DNA of 64,000 nucleotides. Source: Hoeflea sp. IMCC20628 (lineage in GTDB: Bacteria > Pseudomonadota > Alphaproteobacteria > Rhizobiales > Rhizobiaceae). Of the stretch, positions 35,718 to 44,913 are shown in pieces. The translations under genes were made by a program, and so were the position numbers. A model generated the notes under the pieces. That model was not told the origin of the DNA, did not search any database, and was given only the letters and a program-made list of their open reading frames with translations. Location of the stretch: contig NZ_CP011479.1 of assembly GCF_001011155.1 (NCBI RefSeq), positions 2,560,501 through 2,624,500 of the forward strand. Reading direction: 5' to 3'. The stretch's first letter is position 1. Every line of letters begins with the position of its first letter.

Positions 35718-36101
35718 TCAGCTGAGGACAAACTCCATGATCTCCGAGCCCAGGTCACGATAACCGTCGAGGGAATCGGGCTTGACCCGATACCAGTTCA
35801 CACCCAGGTCTTCAGCCTTCTGCAGGTCGGGCACCGACGTTGATCCCGACAGCATCAGCACTCTGATGTCGCCCAATCGCTCATCCGAGCGAACCGCTGA
35901 CAAAACTGCAAATCCATCTGGCTCCGGCATGCTCAGATCCACGATGGCCAAAGCCGGGCCTTCGCTGGCAATCACTTTCATCGCCATGGCACTGTCACTG
36001 ACCTCGATCAGATCGACATCCGCGCCTGCGGCGCGCAATCCACGGCGCAACATGGATATATCAAATAAATTGTCGTCAACAACGACCACTTTTTTAGTCA
36101 T
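35718..36101 (-). CDS. Single-domain response regulator
   Basis: 127 residues, receiver only: MTKKVVVVDDNLFDISML, phosphoacceptor Asp near 54 in AIVDLSMPEPDGF, Ser in MLSGST, and Lys near 108 in YRVKPDSLD. Convergent with the kinase (16 bp between stops). It is more divergent from canonical CheY in the K-P region (VKPDSLDGY) and likely passes phosphate on or works by protein contact. A possible promoter with TTGATT-16-AACCTA-complement (36133-36160) lies upstream. Confidence 0.87.
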   Translation of the reverse strand: MTKKVVVVDDNLFDISMLRRGLRAAGADVDLIEVSDSAMAMKVIASEGPALAIVDLSMPEPDGFAVLSAVRSDERLGDIRVLMLSGSTSVPDLQKAEDLGVNWYRVKPDSLDGYRDLGSEIMEFVLS

Positions 36102-36428
36102 TCAGGCTTCACTCCACAAACGGCCATACAAGAACCTAAGCCGGGCTCCTGACGAATCAAGACTAGACAGTCGCGGAACTAGTCGAAACGTCGCTTCGTC
36201 CCTGTATCAGGATCGCGTTCGCATCTGGACGTGATAGCCGCCACAATCATCCACCACGTACAGAGGCGAAGAACATTCGTTGTTCCGCTGCTGTAACTTT
36301 TCAAAGAAATAGTGGATTGCGGCCAATAACATGAGCATGGCGAACATTGAAACTGACGTATTGTTTCAATTATGTATTGTCAGCCATCAATTGTCGGCAC
36401 CGCGGCAAGGCTGATGCCGGTCACGCGC
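36102..36428. other. Intergenic region with inverted repeats, no gene seen
   Basis: 327 bp between the second single-domain regulator and the glnE stop. It contains GACTAG/CTAGTC inverted arms (36161-36166, 36179-36184), a possible minus-strand promoter TTGATT (36155-36160) with TAGGTT (36133-36138), and ATTGAAAC/GTTTCAAT arms (36346-36353, 36363-36370) that could act as a weak terminator for glnE. Confidence 0.4.
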
Positions 36429-39400
36429 CTATGTCGTCACCTTCTTGAACAGCGACCGGATGCGCTTCGAGGTTGCTTTGAAATCGGATTCCAAACTGAC
36501 CAAATCCGGCGCCTGACCGGTTCGTATAACGAGGTCGATCAAGCCTGCCGGGGCTTGTTTGGGGTCAAATCCGCCTTCGGTACACAACCGCACGATCTGG
36601 GCGTGCCCGCTCCACAAGGCCAATGCATGGCACAATTCTTCGGTGGCCTCTTCGCCGAGTGCATCGGGACCGAGTATCTTCAGCGTCGCATCGGTGCTGG
36701 TGCATTCATTGCTATCAAACCTGGAGGCCGACTGACTGGACTCCACAACACTGATCAAACCGGCAGCGCCGTCATCCTCCGGCGCGGGCAGCCAGCCGGA
36801 AGCCCGGGCCTTCAAAGACAGATATTGCGCAATGAATTCGATGTCGATCAGTCCTCCGGGGATCAGCTTGACGTCCCAGATGTCGCGTGGCGGCTTTTCC
36901 TGCTCGATCAGGCCACGCATTTCCTTCAGGTCAGCCAGCAGCCTGGCTTCATCGCGCGGCTTGGCCAGCACCTCGTCGATCAAATCGCGGGCCTCAAGGC
37001 GAAGACTGTCTTCGCCTGCAACCGTTCGGGCACGGGTCAGCGCCATATGCTCCCAGGTCCAGGCTTCCTCGGACTGGTATTTGGAGAACGCCCGGATCGA
37101 GGTCGCCACCGGCCCCTTGTTGCCCGAGGGCCTGAGCCTGAGGTCAACCTCATAGAGAATACCCTCTGCGGTGGGCGCCGACAGCGCCGCAACCAGCCGC
37201 TGGGTCATGCGGGTGTAGTAGCGCACCGGATCGAGCGGCTTGGCACCGTCGGACTCGTCGGCGTCCGGGTCATGGTCGTACAGCAGGATGATGTCGATGT
37301 CAGAGCCTGCGGACAGCTCATAGCTGCCGAGCTTGCCCATGCCGATGACCGCCACGCGGCCGCCTGCCACCTTGCCATGGGCTTCCTCCATGCCGTCACG
37401 CACCGCATCGAGCGCTGCCCCGATGATCAGATCGGCAAGGTGGGAGAAGCTGCGGGCTGCGCGTTGGGGCGAGATTGCCCCGGTCAGCAGACGGACGCCA
37501 ATGAGAAATTTCTGTTCCAGAGCAACAATCCGCAGCCGGTCGAGGATCTCTTCATAGGCGTTGGCGCCCTCAAGGAAGGCAACCAGCCGCTCGGAGAGAT
37601 AGTCGCGAGTGGGCAACTCCGCCATCAATCCCGGGTCCAGCATGCCATCAAATACATGCGGTTTGCGGGCAATGATTTCGGCCAGACGGGGCGCCGCGGC
37701 CATGATCGTCACCATCAGCGACAGCAAGGCCGGGTTGCTGCCGATCAGCGAGAACAGCTGGATGCCGGCCGGAAGGCCGGAAATGAAGGCATCAAACCTG
37801 AACAGAGCCTCGTCGGCGCGCTTGGTGGCGCCGAACACGCGCAGCAGCTCCGGCGTCAGCTCGGTCAACCGTTCGCGCGCCTCCACCGACTGGGTGGCGC
37901 GATAGCGGCCATAATGCCAGGTGCGGATGGTGCGCGAGATGTCAGACGGACGCTCGAACCCCAGATCCGCCAGCGTCTTGAGCGTGCCGGGATCGTCGTC
38001 CTCACCGGTAAAAACCAGATTGCCGATGGCGCCTGAAAGCCCCTGCTCCTTCTCGAACAGATCCGCATAGCATTGCTCGACGCGGGCCAGAACCGCAACA
38101 TAGGTCTTGCCAAAGCTCTTGGTGTCGGCCTCGCCCATCATCAGCGCGATACGAGAGAGTTCGGCCTCGCTTTCGGGCAAGGTGTGACTTTGCTCATCGC
38201 GCACCATCTGGATCCGGTGCTCGACGTCACGCAGATACCAGTAGCTTTCGGCGAGCGTCCTGGCGGTCGCAGGATCGATCCATCGGGCGCGGGCCAGTGC
38301 CACCAGCATCTCGTCGGTACGCCGGAGCCGCAAACGCGGCATCCGTCCGCCGGCAATCAACTGCTGGGTCTGGACAAAAAACTCGATCTCGCGAATGCCG
38401 CCACGGCCAAGTTTGACATTGTGGCCCTTGACCGCGATATCGCCAAAGCCGCGGTGGGCGTGGATCTGCCGCTTGATCGAATGAATATCCGATATGGCGG
38501 CAAAATCGAGGTATTTGCGGAAGACGAAAGGCGTCAGCCCCTTGAGGAAATCCTCACCCGCCGGCAAATCGCCTGCCACCGGCCGTGCCTTGATGAACGC
38601 TGCCCGCTCCCAGTTCTGTCCGCGGCTTTCGTAGTAATTCATCGCGGCTTCCAGCGGAAACGCCAGCGGCGTCGAGCCGGGGTCGGGTCTCAGCCGCAGA
38701 TCGGTACGAAACACATAGCCGTCGCCGGTTCGCTCCTGCATGATCCGCACCAGTCGCCGAACTATGCGGGCGAACACGTCAGTGACTTCATCACGATCGC
38801 GCACCACCCCGGCTTCCGGATCGAAAAACACGACGATGTCGATGTCTGAGGAGTAATTGAGCTCGTGGGCGCCGTGCTTGCCCATGCCGAGTACGATCAG
38901 ACCGGATTTCTTGCAGGGATTGTCGGGGTCGGGCAGGATGAGCTTGCCTGTCTCGTGGCCGGCGCGCAGCAGATGATCAAACGCCGCGCCCAGAGCTGCG
39001 TCCGCCAGATCGCTCAACACTGCGGTTGTGTGCCGCGCATCGACCAGCCGTGCCAGATCATGCAGCGCCAGCACCAGCGACACCCGCCGCTTGGCCCGGC
39101 GCAATTCGCGCATCAGCTCAGCTTCGCTGGCGAGGCTGCCGTCGGAGTTACGCCAGCAAGCCCGGGCATCTTCCAGGGTCTCGGCCATCACATAAGTCGC
39201 GGGCATCGAAAGCGCCAGCACCAGCGAATCCGGATCCGCCAGGGCGATCTCGCGCAGAAAGGGCGACAAGGCCAGTGCTGCCAGCAGAAATTCGCGGGCC
39301 GCCCCATCACTGGAAAGCAATGATGCGATCGCCGGATGGTCTGCGGACAGCGGCTTGAGATCGGCCAGAACCGATTTGACAGCATTGGCCGAGGGCGCGC

Positions 39401-39455
39401 GTATCGGGCTTTTTGCAAGTTCGGAAAGCAGTCCGGCAACTGGCTTCTGTGTCAT
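36429..39455 (-). CDS. glnE: Bifunctional glutamine synthetase adenylyltransferase/deadenylase
   Basis: 1008 residues, normal for GlnE. Two nucleotidyltransferase domains are seen: the N-terminal deadenylase with NYSSDIDIVVFFD near 205 and the C-terminal adenylyltransferase with SAGSDIDIILLYDHD near 725. PII-UMP or unmodified PII decides which activity runs, setting glutamine synthetase activity according to nitrogen. The start overlaps the upstream kinase stop as ATGA (39452-39455), so it is coupled to the two-component genes. This gene order is typical of rhizobia. Confidence 0.96.
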   Translation of the reverse strand: MTQKPVAGLLSELAKSPIRAPSANAVKSVLADLKPLSADHPAIASLLSSDGAAREFLLAALALSPFLREIALADPDSLVLALSMPATYVMAETLEDARACWRNSDGSLASEAELMRELRRAKRRVSLVLALHDLARLVDARHTTAVLSDLADAALGAAFDHLLRAGHETGKLILPDPDNPCKKSGLIVLGMGKHGAHELNYSSDIDIVVFFDPEAGVVRDRDEVTDVFARIVRRLVRIMQERTGDGYVFRTDLRLRPDPGSTPLAFPLEAAMNYYESRGQNWERAAFIKARPVAGDLPAGEDFLKGLTPFVFRKYLDFAAISDIHSIKRQIHAHRGFGDIAVKGHNVKLGRGGIREIEFFVQTQQLIAGGRMPRLRLRRTDEMLVALARARWIDPATARTLAESYWYLRDVEHRIQMVRDEQSHTLPESEAELSRIALMMGEADTKSFGKTYVAVLARVEQCYADLFEKEQGLSGAIGNLVFTGEDDDPGTLKTLADLGFERPSDISRTIRTWHYGRYRATQSVEARERLTELTPELLRVFGATKRADEALFRFDAFISGLPAGIQLFSLIGSNPALLSLMVTIMAAAPRLAEIIARKPHVFDGMLDPGLMAELPTRDYLSERLVAFLEGANAYEEILDRLRIVALEQKFLIGVRLLTGAISPQRAARSFSHLADLIIGAALDAVRDGMEEAHGKVAGGRVAVIGMGKLGSYELSAGSDIDIILLYDHDPDADESDGAKPLDPVRYYTRMTQRLVAALSAPTAEGILYEVDLRLRPSGNKGPVATSIRAFSKYQSEEAWTWEHMALTRARTVAGEDSLRLEARDLIDEVLAKPRDEARLLADLKEMRGLIEQEKPPRDIWDVKLIPGGLIDIEFIAQYLSLKARASGWLPAPEDDGAAGLISVVESSQSASRFDSNECTSTDATLKILGPDALGEEATEELCHALALWSGHAQIVRLCTEGGFDPKQAPAGLIDLVIRTGQAPDLVSLESDFKATSKRIRSLFKKVTT

Positions 39456-40855
39456 TTCTCCCCCGGCAGTGCCATGGTAACGGCGAGGCCGGGATAATCC
39501 TTGGCCTCTGGCGACGCGTCATCCAGCACCAGCCGCCCACCATGCAGCGCCGTCACCGCCTGGACAAGGCTCAATCCAAGTCCGGTACCAGGTTTTGAAC
39601 GGCTTTCATCGAGCCGGACGAAGCGTTTGACCACATCCTCGCGCCGCTCGGCGGGAACACCGGGTCCGTTATCACGAACACACAGCAGCACATCACCGCC
39701 CGAACGAGATAGCGTGACTGCAATCCTGGCCGCAGGCGCACCGTCGACATATTTGATTGCATTGTCGATCAGGTTGGACAGAGCCTGAGCCAGCAGTTCC
39801 CGATTACCGCGGATTGTCAGGCCCGGCGCAATCTGCGCTGTCAGCGTGACCCCCTGCTCCTCGGCAACAGGCTCGTAAAGTTCGGCCGCGTCCTGAGCCA
39901 GCCCCGATAGATCCACCACACTCATCTGCGCCGTCGACGAACCGGCTTCTACGCGGCTGATCATCAGCAGTGCGTTGAAGGTGCGGATCAGCTGGTCGCT
40001 GTCGGCGATCATCTGTTCGAGCGCTTCGTAATGAGCCTCGGGTCCGCCATCGCTGGTCAACGCGGCTTCGGCGCGATTGCGCATCCGGGTCAGCGGAGTC
40101 TTGAGATCGTGGGCGATATTATCGGAAACCTGCCTGAGGCCTTCGTTGAGCCGTTCGATCCGGCCCAGCATGGTGTTGAGCGACAAGCTCAACCGGTCGA
40201 ACTCATCGCCGGACCCATTGACCGGCAAGCGCTGCGACAGATCTCCGGCAAGGATTTTCTTGCTGGCATTCGACATGTGATCAATGCGCTTGAGCGCCCG
40301 GCGCCCGACGAAGAACCAGATTGCCAGCGCGCCGGCGAACATGATTGCCAGCGCCATCACCAGCGCCTGCTGTACAAGTCCCCGCACCTGCTCGCGCTCT
40401 CCCAGATCGCGGCCGACCATCAGCCGCATGCCATTGGGCAGGAACACCACCTGAGCCAGCGCCCGATGATTTTCATTGGCGGTTTCGCCGATGCGCTGAT
40501 ACCGGAATGGCACCGCGCTCCAGCCTTCGGCATCGAGTACACCCGGCTGCAACGAAGCGATGTTGCCGGCAATCAGGTCACCGGTGGGCGTCGCAATGGC
40601 GTAAAGATTTGCGCCCGGCTGGCGTGAGCGGCGTTCAATGCCCCGGACGAGGCCAGCCAAACCGCCACCACGATAGGCGCCGGCGACGATGCGCAACTCG
40701 TTGCCAATGGCGGTCTGGGTCCGGTCGCGCTGCATGCCCTCGGATATGGCGGTAACATAAAACACCAGCGCGATGGCGCAAAGCGCGAACAGGCCAAGAT
40801 AGAGCGCCGACAACCGCACCGCAGTCGTCGACAACATGGCGCGCAGCCGGTTCAT
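39452..40855 (-). CDS. Membrane sensor histidine kinase
   Basis: 467 residues. Two membrane segments (about 15-37 and 165-187) enclose a periplasmic domain, followed by HAMP (RRALKRIDHMSNASKKILAGDLSQRL). HisKA reads NIAHDLKTPLTRMRNR with His near 250, and HATPase_c has NLIDNAIKYVDG, VRDNGPGVP and GTGLGLSLV. Its regulator partner lies 6 bp upstream (40862-41539), and glnE overlaps downstream. The signal is unknown; proximity to degP suggests an envelope cue. Confidence 0.92.
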   Translation of the reverse strand: MNRLRAMLSTTAVRLSALYLGLFALCAIALVFYVTAISEGMQRDRTQTAIGNELRIVAGAYRGGGLAGLVRGIERRSRQPGANLYAIATPTGDLIAGNIASLQPGVLDAEGWSAVPFRYQRIGETANENHRALAQVVFLPNGMRLMVGRDLGEREQVRGLVQQALVMALAIMFAGALAIWFFVGRRALKRIDHMSNASKKILAGDLSQRLPVNGSGDEFDRLSLSLNTMLGRIERLNEGLRQVSDNIAHDLKTPLTRMRNRAEAALTSDGGPEAHYEALEQMIADSDQLIRTFNALLMISRVEAGSSTAQMSVVDLSGLAQDAAELYEPVAEEQGVTLTAQIAPGLTIRGNRELLAQALSNLIDNAIKYVDGAPAARIAVTLSRSGGDVLLCVRDNGPGVPAERREDVVKRFVRLDESRSKPGTGLGLSLVQAVTALHGGRLVLDDASPEAKDYPGLAVTMALPGEK

Positions 40856-40861
40856 ACTGGT

Positions 40862-41539
40862 CTAACTCCCGGATTTCATCATGTAGCCGGCACCGCGAAC
40901 AGTGCGCAGCAAGGACTCGCCGAAATCCTTCTCGATTTTCGATCTCAGCCTGGAGATATGAACATCGATAACATTGGTCTGCGGATCAAAATGATAGTCC
41001 CAGACATGCTCGAGCAACATGGTGCGGGTGACCACCTGACCGGCGTTTTTCATCAGATATTCCAGCAGACGGTATTCGCGCGGTTGCAGCGCTATCTGCT
41101 GTCCGGCGCGCCGGACCTCATGGCTCAGCCGGTCGAGTTCGAGATCGCCGACACGGTAGGTGGTTTCCTGGTCGCGACCGCCCTTGCGGCGACCAAGAAC
41201 CTCGATCCGGGCTAACAATTCGGAGAATGCATAGGGCTTGGTCAAATAGTCATCGCCGCCGGCGCGCAGACCGGTCACCCGGTCATCCACCTGGCCCAGG
41301 GCCGAGAGGATCAACGCCGGGGTGTCGTCGCCTTTGCTGCGCAACTCGCTGATGATCGACAACCCGTCACGCTTGGGCAACATCCGGTCGACCACAAGCG
41401 CGTCATACGTGTTTTCAGACGCCAGAAAATACCCCGAATCACCATCGCTGGCGTGATCAACAGTGATTCCGGCCTCTCGAAACGCCTTTGACAGATAGGC
41501 AGCGGTTTCCAGATCGTCTTCGATAATGAGAATCTTCAT
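40862..41539 (-). CDS. OmpR/PhoB-type response regulator
   Basis: 225 residues. Receiver: IIEDDLETAAYL, phosphoacceptor Asp near 51 in ALVVDRMLPKRDG, Lys in LTKPYAF. Winged helix: LQPREYRLLEYLMKNAGQVVTRTMLLEHVWDYHFDPQTNVIDVHISRLRSKI. It is the partner of the following kinase. The AGGA ribosome site (41547-41550) straddles the edge of the inverted-repeat element that ends at 41549, so the 5' region of this gene has been remodelled by that element. Confidence 0.93.
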   Translation of the reverse strand: MKILIIEDDLETAAYLSKAFREAGITVDHASDGDSGYFLASENTYDALVVDRMLPKRDGLSIISELRSKGDDTPALILSALGQVDDRVTGLRAGGDDYLTKPYAFSELLARIEVLGRRKGGRDQETTYRVGDLELDRLSHEVRRAGQQIALQPREYRLLEYLMKNAGQVVTRTMLLEHVWDYHFDPQTNVIDVHISRLRSKIEKDFGESLLRTVRGAGYMMKSGS

Positions 41540-41548
41540 GACATGATC

Positions 41549-41734
41549 CTAGAGCGTTTCATGGCCAGATTGAAACAATTCTGTTTCTCGTCTGATGAGG
41601 CGATCCACGCGGAAGGTGGTGAGGGCGATGTGGCACATAGTCAGAAACCGCCTGACAAAGTGAGCGTCCGTCAGAAGGAAACCAGAAGGGCCGGACCGGC
41701 ACAATAGTTCCATCTGGCCATGAAGCGCTCTAGC
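41549..41734. mobile_element. 186-bp element with 22-bp terminal inverted repeats (MITE-like)
   Basis: The arms 41549-41570 and 41713-41734 are inverted copies matching at 21 of 22 positions (both beginning CTAGAGCG at the outer edge). No transposase gene is inside; the minus-strand frame across it encodes a short sequence (HFVRRFLTMCHIALTTFRVD...) without a recognised domain. It lies between the degP terminator and the start of the response regulator. No second copy was noticed in the window. The size and structure fit a MITE or a rhizobial intergenic mosaic repeat. Confidence 0.6.
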
Positions 41735-41769
41735 GCTTTTTGTCTGAATGGAATCGCTGGAAATCCGGA

Positions 41770-41809
41770 CAAAAAAACGCGGCGGGCATAGGGGGGCAGC
41801 CCACCGCGT
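41770..41809 (-). terminator. Intrinsic terminator of degP
   Basis: On the minus strand ACGCGGTGGGC (41799-41809) pairs with GCCCGCCGCGT (41777-41787) with one mismatch, followed by seven T. It lies 55 bp after the degP stop and would separate degP from the downstream regulator, kinase and glnE. Confidence 0.8.
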
Positions 41810-41864
41810 CGATGCATCCGGGACGCAGGCTGAGCCGCGCCGCCGGATGCGGGGTTGACCTGGA

Positions 41865-43433
41865 TCAGCCCTTTTCGATGGGCAGAGCGACGAACCGCGA
41901 ACGGTTCTCGTTTTCCACCTGGAACAGGGCAGCCTTGCGGCCGTCCTTGGCGGCGGCATCGATGATGCTGACCACATCGGATGCGTTGGTCACATCCTTG
42001 TTGTTGACGGCAAGGATGACATCGCCAGCGCGCAGGCCACGTTCTTCGGCAACGCTATCGGGTGCGACCGAGGTGATGACAAGACCGGCACCGGTTTCGG
42101 CAGGAACCACCGTCAGCCCGAAATTGTCGAGCGTGGCTTCAGCCTGCGGAAGCGAGGGGGCGGTGTCTTCATCAGGGGAAACCGCGGCCATGTCTGTTGG
42201 AAGCGATCCCAGATCGACCTTGACGGTCTCGCTCTTGCCATTGCGCCACACCGTGATTTCCACGGACTTGCCCGGTTCCATCGCAGCAATCATCTTGGCC
42301 AGTTCGCGCGGGCCCTTGACCGTATCGCCATCGACTGCAGTGACAACGTCACCGGCGACGATACCAGCCTTGGCTGCAGGCGCATCCTTCTGCGGTTCTG
42401 TGACCAGTGCGCCTTCCTCGGCGGCAAGACCCAGCGATTCGGCGATATCGGCGGTGACCGGCTGAATCTGCACACCAAGCCAGCCGCGCTCGACCGAACC
42501 GTCCTTGATCAGGTCATCGATGACCGCGCGGGCGGTGCTTGCAGGGATGGCAAATGCAATACCGACATTGCCGCCCGATGGCGAGAAGATCGCGGTGTTG
42601 ATGCCGATCACTTCACCGTTAAGGTTGAAGGTTGGGCCACCGGAATTGCCGCGGTTGACGGCAGCATCCACCTGGATGAAATCGTCGTAGGGGCCGGCGC
42701 CGATGTCACGGCCACGGGCCGAAACGATGCCGGCGGTCACTGTTCCGCCAAGGCCGAAGGGGTTGCCAACTGCGACGACCCAATCACCGACGCGAATCTT
42801 GGAATCATCTGCAAAATCGACATAGGTGAACTTGCGATCTTCCTCGACCTTGAGCACAGCCAGGTCGGTACGCTTGTCGCGACCGATCAGCTTGGCATCG
42901 AGTTCGGTGCCGTCATCCATGATCACGGTGAAGGCGGAGCCGTCTTCAACAACATGGTTGTTGGTCACCAGCAAGCCATCTTCCGAAATGAAGAACCCCG
43001 ATCCCTGGCTCACCGGACGAACCCGGCCTGGGCGTTTCTTCATGTCCGGACCACGGCGATCACGTTCCGCGCGACGGTCACTGTCCGGGCCCTGCTTGTC
43101 ACTGAAGCCACGGTTGAACTGGTCGAAGAACTTCTTCATCGGATGGTCATCGGGAAGATCGTCAAAACCCTTGCCGTTGAAATCGAAGTTGAACCCGCTG
43201 TCATTTGAGACCGCCTTGACCTCGGCCTGGACGCGAACCGACACAACAGCCGGCGACACGGCGTCGACCACGTCGGCGAAACTCGGCGCCTGCGGCGCTT
43301 CAACGCGCACGGCATCAGCGAAGGCGCCGGTGATCGGCGCTGGAACGCCCGTGGCAAGCAGGGCAGCGGCAACGCCAGCGATTGCGGTCGTGCTCAGGAA
43401 ACCCTTGGTAAATTTGCGTGATGCTTTGGACAT
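41865..43433 (-). CDS. degP: Periplasmic Do-type serine protease (DegP/HtrA)
   Basis: 522 residues. A long signal region (FLSTTAIAGVAAALLATGVPAP) is followed by the trypsin-like domain with His near 159 (VTNNHVVEDG), Asp near 188 (RTDLAVLKV) and Ser near 262 (NRGNSGGPTFN). Two PDZ domains follow (GWLGVQIQPV; then from DNFGLTVVP). A Lys/Arg/Asp-rich insert lies near 95-125 (KQGPDSDRRAERDRRG). It acts as protease and chaperone for misfolded envelope proteins. Followed by a strong terminator. Confidence 0.95.
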   Translation of the reverse strand: MSKASRKFTKGFLSTTAIAGVAAALLATGVPAPITGAFADAVRVEAPQAPSFADVVDAVSPAVVSVRVQAEVKAVSNDSGFNFDFNGKGFDDLPDDHPMKKFFDQFNRGFSDKQGPDSDRRAERDRRGPDMKKRPGRVRPVSQGSGFFISEDGLLVTNNHVVEDGSAFTVIMDDGTELDAKLIGRDKRTDLAVLKVEEDRKFTYVDFADDSKIRVGDWVVAVGNPFGLGGTVTAGIVSARGRDIGAGPYDDFIQVDAAVNRGNSGGPTFNLNGEVIGINTAIFSPSGGNVGIAFAIPASTARAVIDDLIKDGSVERGWLGVQIQPVTADIAESLGLAAEEGALVTEPQKDAPAAKAGIVAGDVVTAVDGDTVKGPRELAKMIAAMEPGKSVEITVWRNGKSETVKVDLGSLPTDMAAVSPDEDTAPSLPQAEATLDNFGLTVVPAETGAGLVITSVAPDSVAEERGLRAGDVILAVNNKDVTNASDVVSIIDAAAKDGRKAALFQVENENRSRFVALPIEKG

Positions 43434-43576
43434 GTATCAACCTCATCTTTGTCATCAAAGCCGTTGATCCGGCTCTTGGTGACTACAGATAGGCGTGTGT
43501 CGGTTACGACAAGCTTTCCGGATCATTAAACCTTTGTAATGTTTGCCGCCTTGTCTTGGCCACATTGAAAGGCGGC

Positions 43577-43602
43577 GGAGTTTCGCTCATGCGCGAAACC
43601 CC
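43577..43602 (-). terminator. Possible terminator of the hydrolase-OsmC gene
   Basis: GGAGTTTCGC (43577-43586) pairs with GCGAAACCCC (43593-43602) with one mismatch around a 6-nt loop. It is 36 bp past the hydrolase-OsmC stop; on the minus strand GCCGCCTTTC follows, a weak U tract. Confidence 0.4.
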
Positions 43603-43637
43603 GGAAATGCGCCAATGAAGACCAGTACCCCGGTCTC

Positions 43638-44867
43638 CTACTCCACCGTGGTCACCACCTTGGCGCCGTGTTCGAGCGTCCTGTGGACAGGACATTTATT
43701 GGCAATCTCGACAATCTTGTCGGCGAGCGCGGCCGGTGTGCCGCCGTCTATCGAAATGAATCGTTCGAACCGGTCGATCTTGCCACCATTGCCGCGCTCA
43801 CTCTCGGTGCATTCCAGGCAATCGGCCGCATGCACCTTGTTGTGCCTGACCGTGACCGTCACCAGACCGAGATCGATTTTCTTCAGGCGCGCATACATGC
43901 GCAATGTCATGGCGGTACAGGCGCCAAGTCCTGCCGCCATCAGATCGTAGGGCGAAGGCCCGGTATCGGAACCGCCGACACTTGCAGGCTCATCCGCAAG
44001 CAACCGGTGCGGACCGGCCTGCACGGAGACCTGGAACTTGCCCTGCCCGGTTTCACCCACGATCACGGCCTCGACAGGCTGGTCATCACGACGCTGCGCT
44101 TCGGCTGGCAGATATCGCGCGGCCCAGGAGGCGATGATTCCGGCGGCATAATTGGCATCTGCCGCATTGGACAGCATGTGATCGGCGTCATCAAGCGACA
44201 CAAAGCTTTTGGGGTGCTTGGCGGCAGTGAAGATCGCGGCAGCATTGTCGATGCCGACCACCTGATCACGCGGCCCGTGCAGCACCAGCAGCGCGGTCTT
44301 CATGTGCCCTATCCGCTCAGCCAGGCTGGTGGCGTTGAGATCCTCGACAAACTGGCGCTGGATGGTGAAGGGCCTGCCGCCCAGATTGACGGCCGCCTCG
44401 CCCTTGGCATTGATTTCGTCAAGATGACCGCCGAAATTCTCGATGACATGGCTTGCTTCCGCCGGCGCGCCGATGGTGACCACGGCCTTGACCGATTTGA
44501 GGTCTCCGGCGATCGCCAGCACCGCTGCGCCGCCGAGCGAATGGCCGACGAGAATTTCCGGCGCGTCATAGTGGACCGCCAGCCAGTCAGCGGCGGCGCG
44601 CAAATCTTCGATATTGGAGGAAAAATTGGTCGAGGCGAATTCGCCGCCGCTTGAACCCAGGCCGGTAAAGTCAAACCGCATCACGGCAATGCCGGCACGC
44701 GCCAGTTCACCCGATATCCGGCGGGCTGCAAGGGTGTCCTTGGAGCAGGTGAAGCAATGAGCAAACAGTGCCCAGGCGCGGATTGAACCTGCGGGCAGAT
44801 CCAGCCGCGCCGCCAGTTTCGCTCCGGAATGGCCATCGAATTCCGCCTTGATGGTGTGTGCCGTCAT
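43638..44867 (-). CDS. Fusion of alpha/beta hydrolase and OsmC/Ohr-type domain
   Basis: 409 residues. The N-terminal hydrolase (about 1-255) has LFAHCFTCSKDT and the nucleophile elbow GHSLGGAAV (Ser near 109), with a late DxDH-like DDADHMLS. The OsmC domain (about 270-409) carries GSDTGPSPYDLMAAGLGACTAM and CPVHRTL, giving the two redox cysteines of OsmC peroxidases. This fusion is a known arrangement. It may handle fatty-acid or organic peroxides, with the hydrolase releasing and OsmC reducing them, but that is inference. No signal peptide. It stands alone between degP and the ccm genes. Confidence 0.9.
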   Translation of the reverse strand: MTAHTIKAEFDGHSGAKLAARLDLPAGSIRAWALFAHCFTCSKDTLAARRISGELARAGIAVMRFDFTGLGSSGGEFASTNFSSNIEDLRAAADWLAVHYDAPEILVGHSLGGAAVLAIAGDLKSVKAVVTIGAPAEASHVIENFGGHLDEINAKGEAAVNLGGRPFTIQRQFVEDLNATSLAERIGHMKTALLVLHGPRDQVVGIDNAAAIFTAAKHPKSFVSLDDADHMLSNAADANYAAGIIASWAARYLPAEAQRRDDQPVEAVIVGETGQGKFQVSVQAGPHRLLADEPASVGGSDTGPSPYDLMAAGLGACTAMTLRMYARLKKIDLGLVTVTVRHNKVHAADCLECTESERGNGGKIDRFERFISIDGGTPAALADKIVEIANKCPVHRTLEHGAKVVTTVE

Positions 44868-44913
44868 GTCGTGCCCCTTTGTCTCGTCTCAGTATCAGGT
44901 CGGGGCACTCATA

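Noticed and set aside
36170-36210. EcfG-type general stress promoter (GGAAC-17-CGTC) on the plus strand
   Set aside because: The -10 is not CGTT and the direction points to no gene; treated as chance.
36372-38036. Long plus-strand frame of 554 codons
   Set aside because: Complement of glnE, without family resemblance; a high-GC shadow frame.
41549-41977. Minus-strand frame through the inverted-repeat element as a protein gene
   Set aside because: It overlaps the degP 3' end in another frame and crosses a terminator; no ribosome site or known family.
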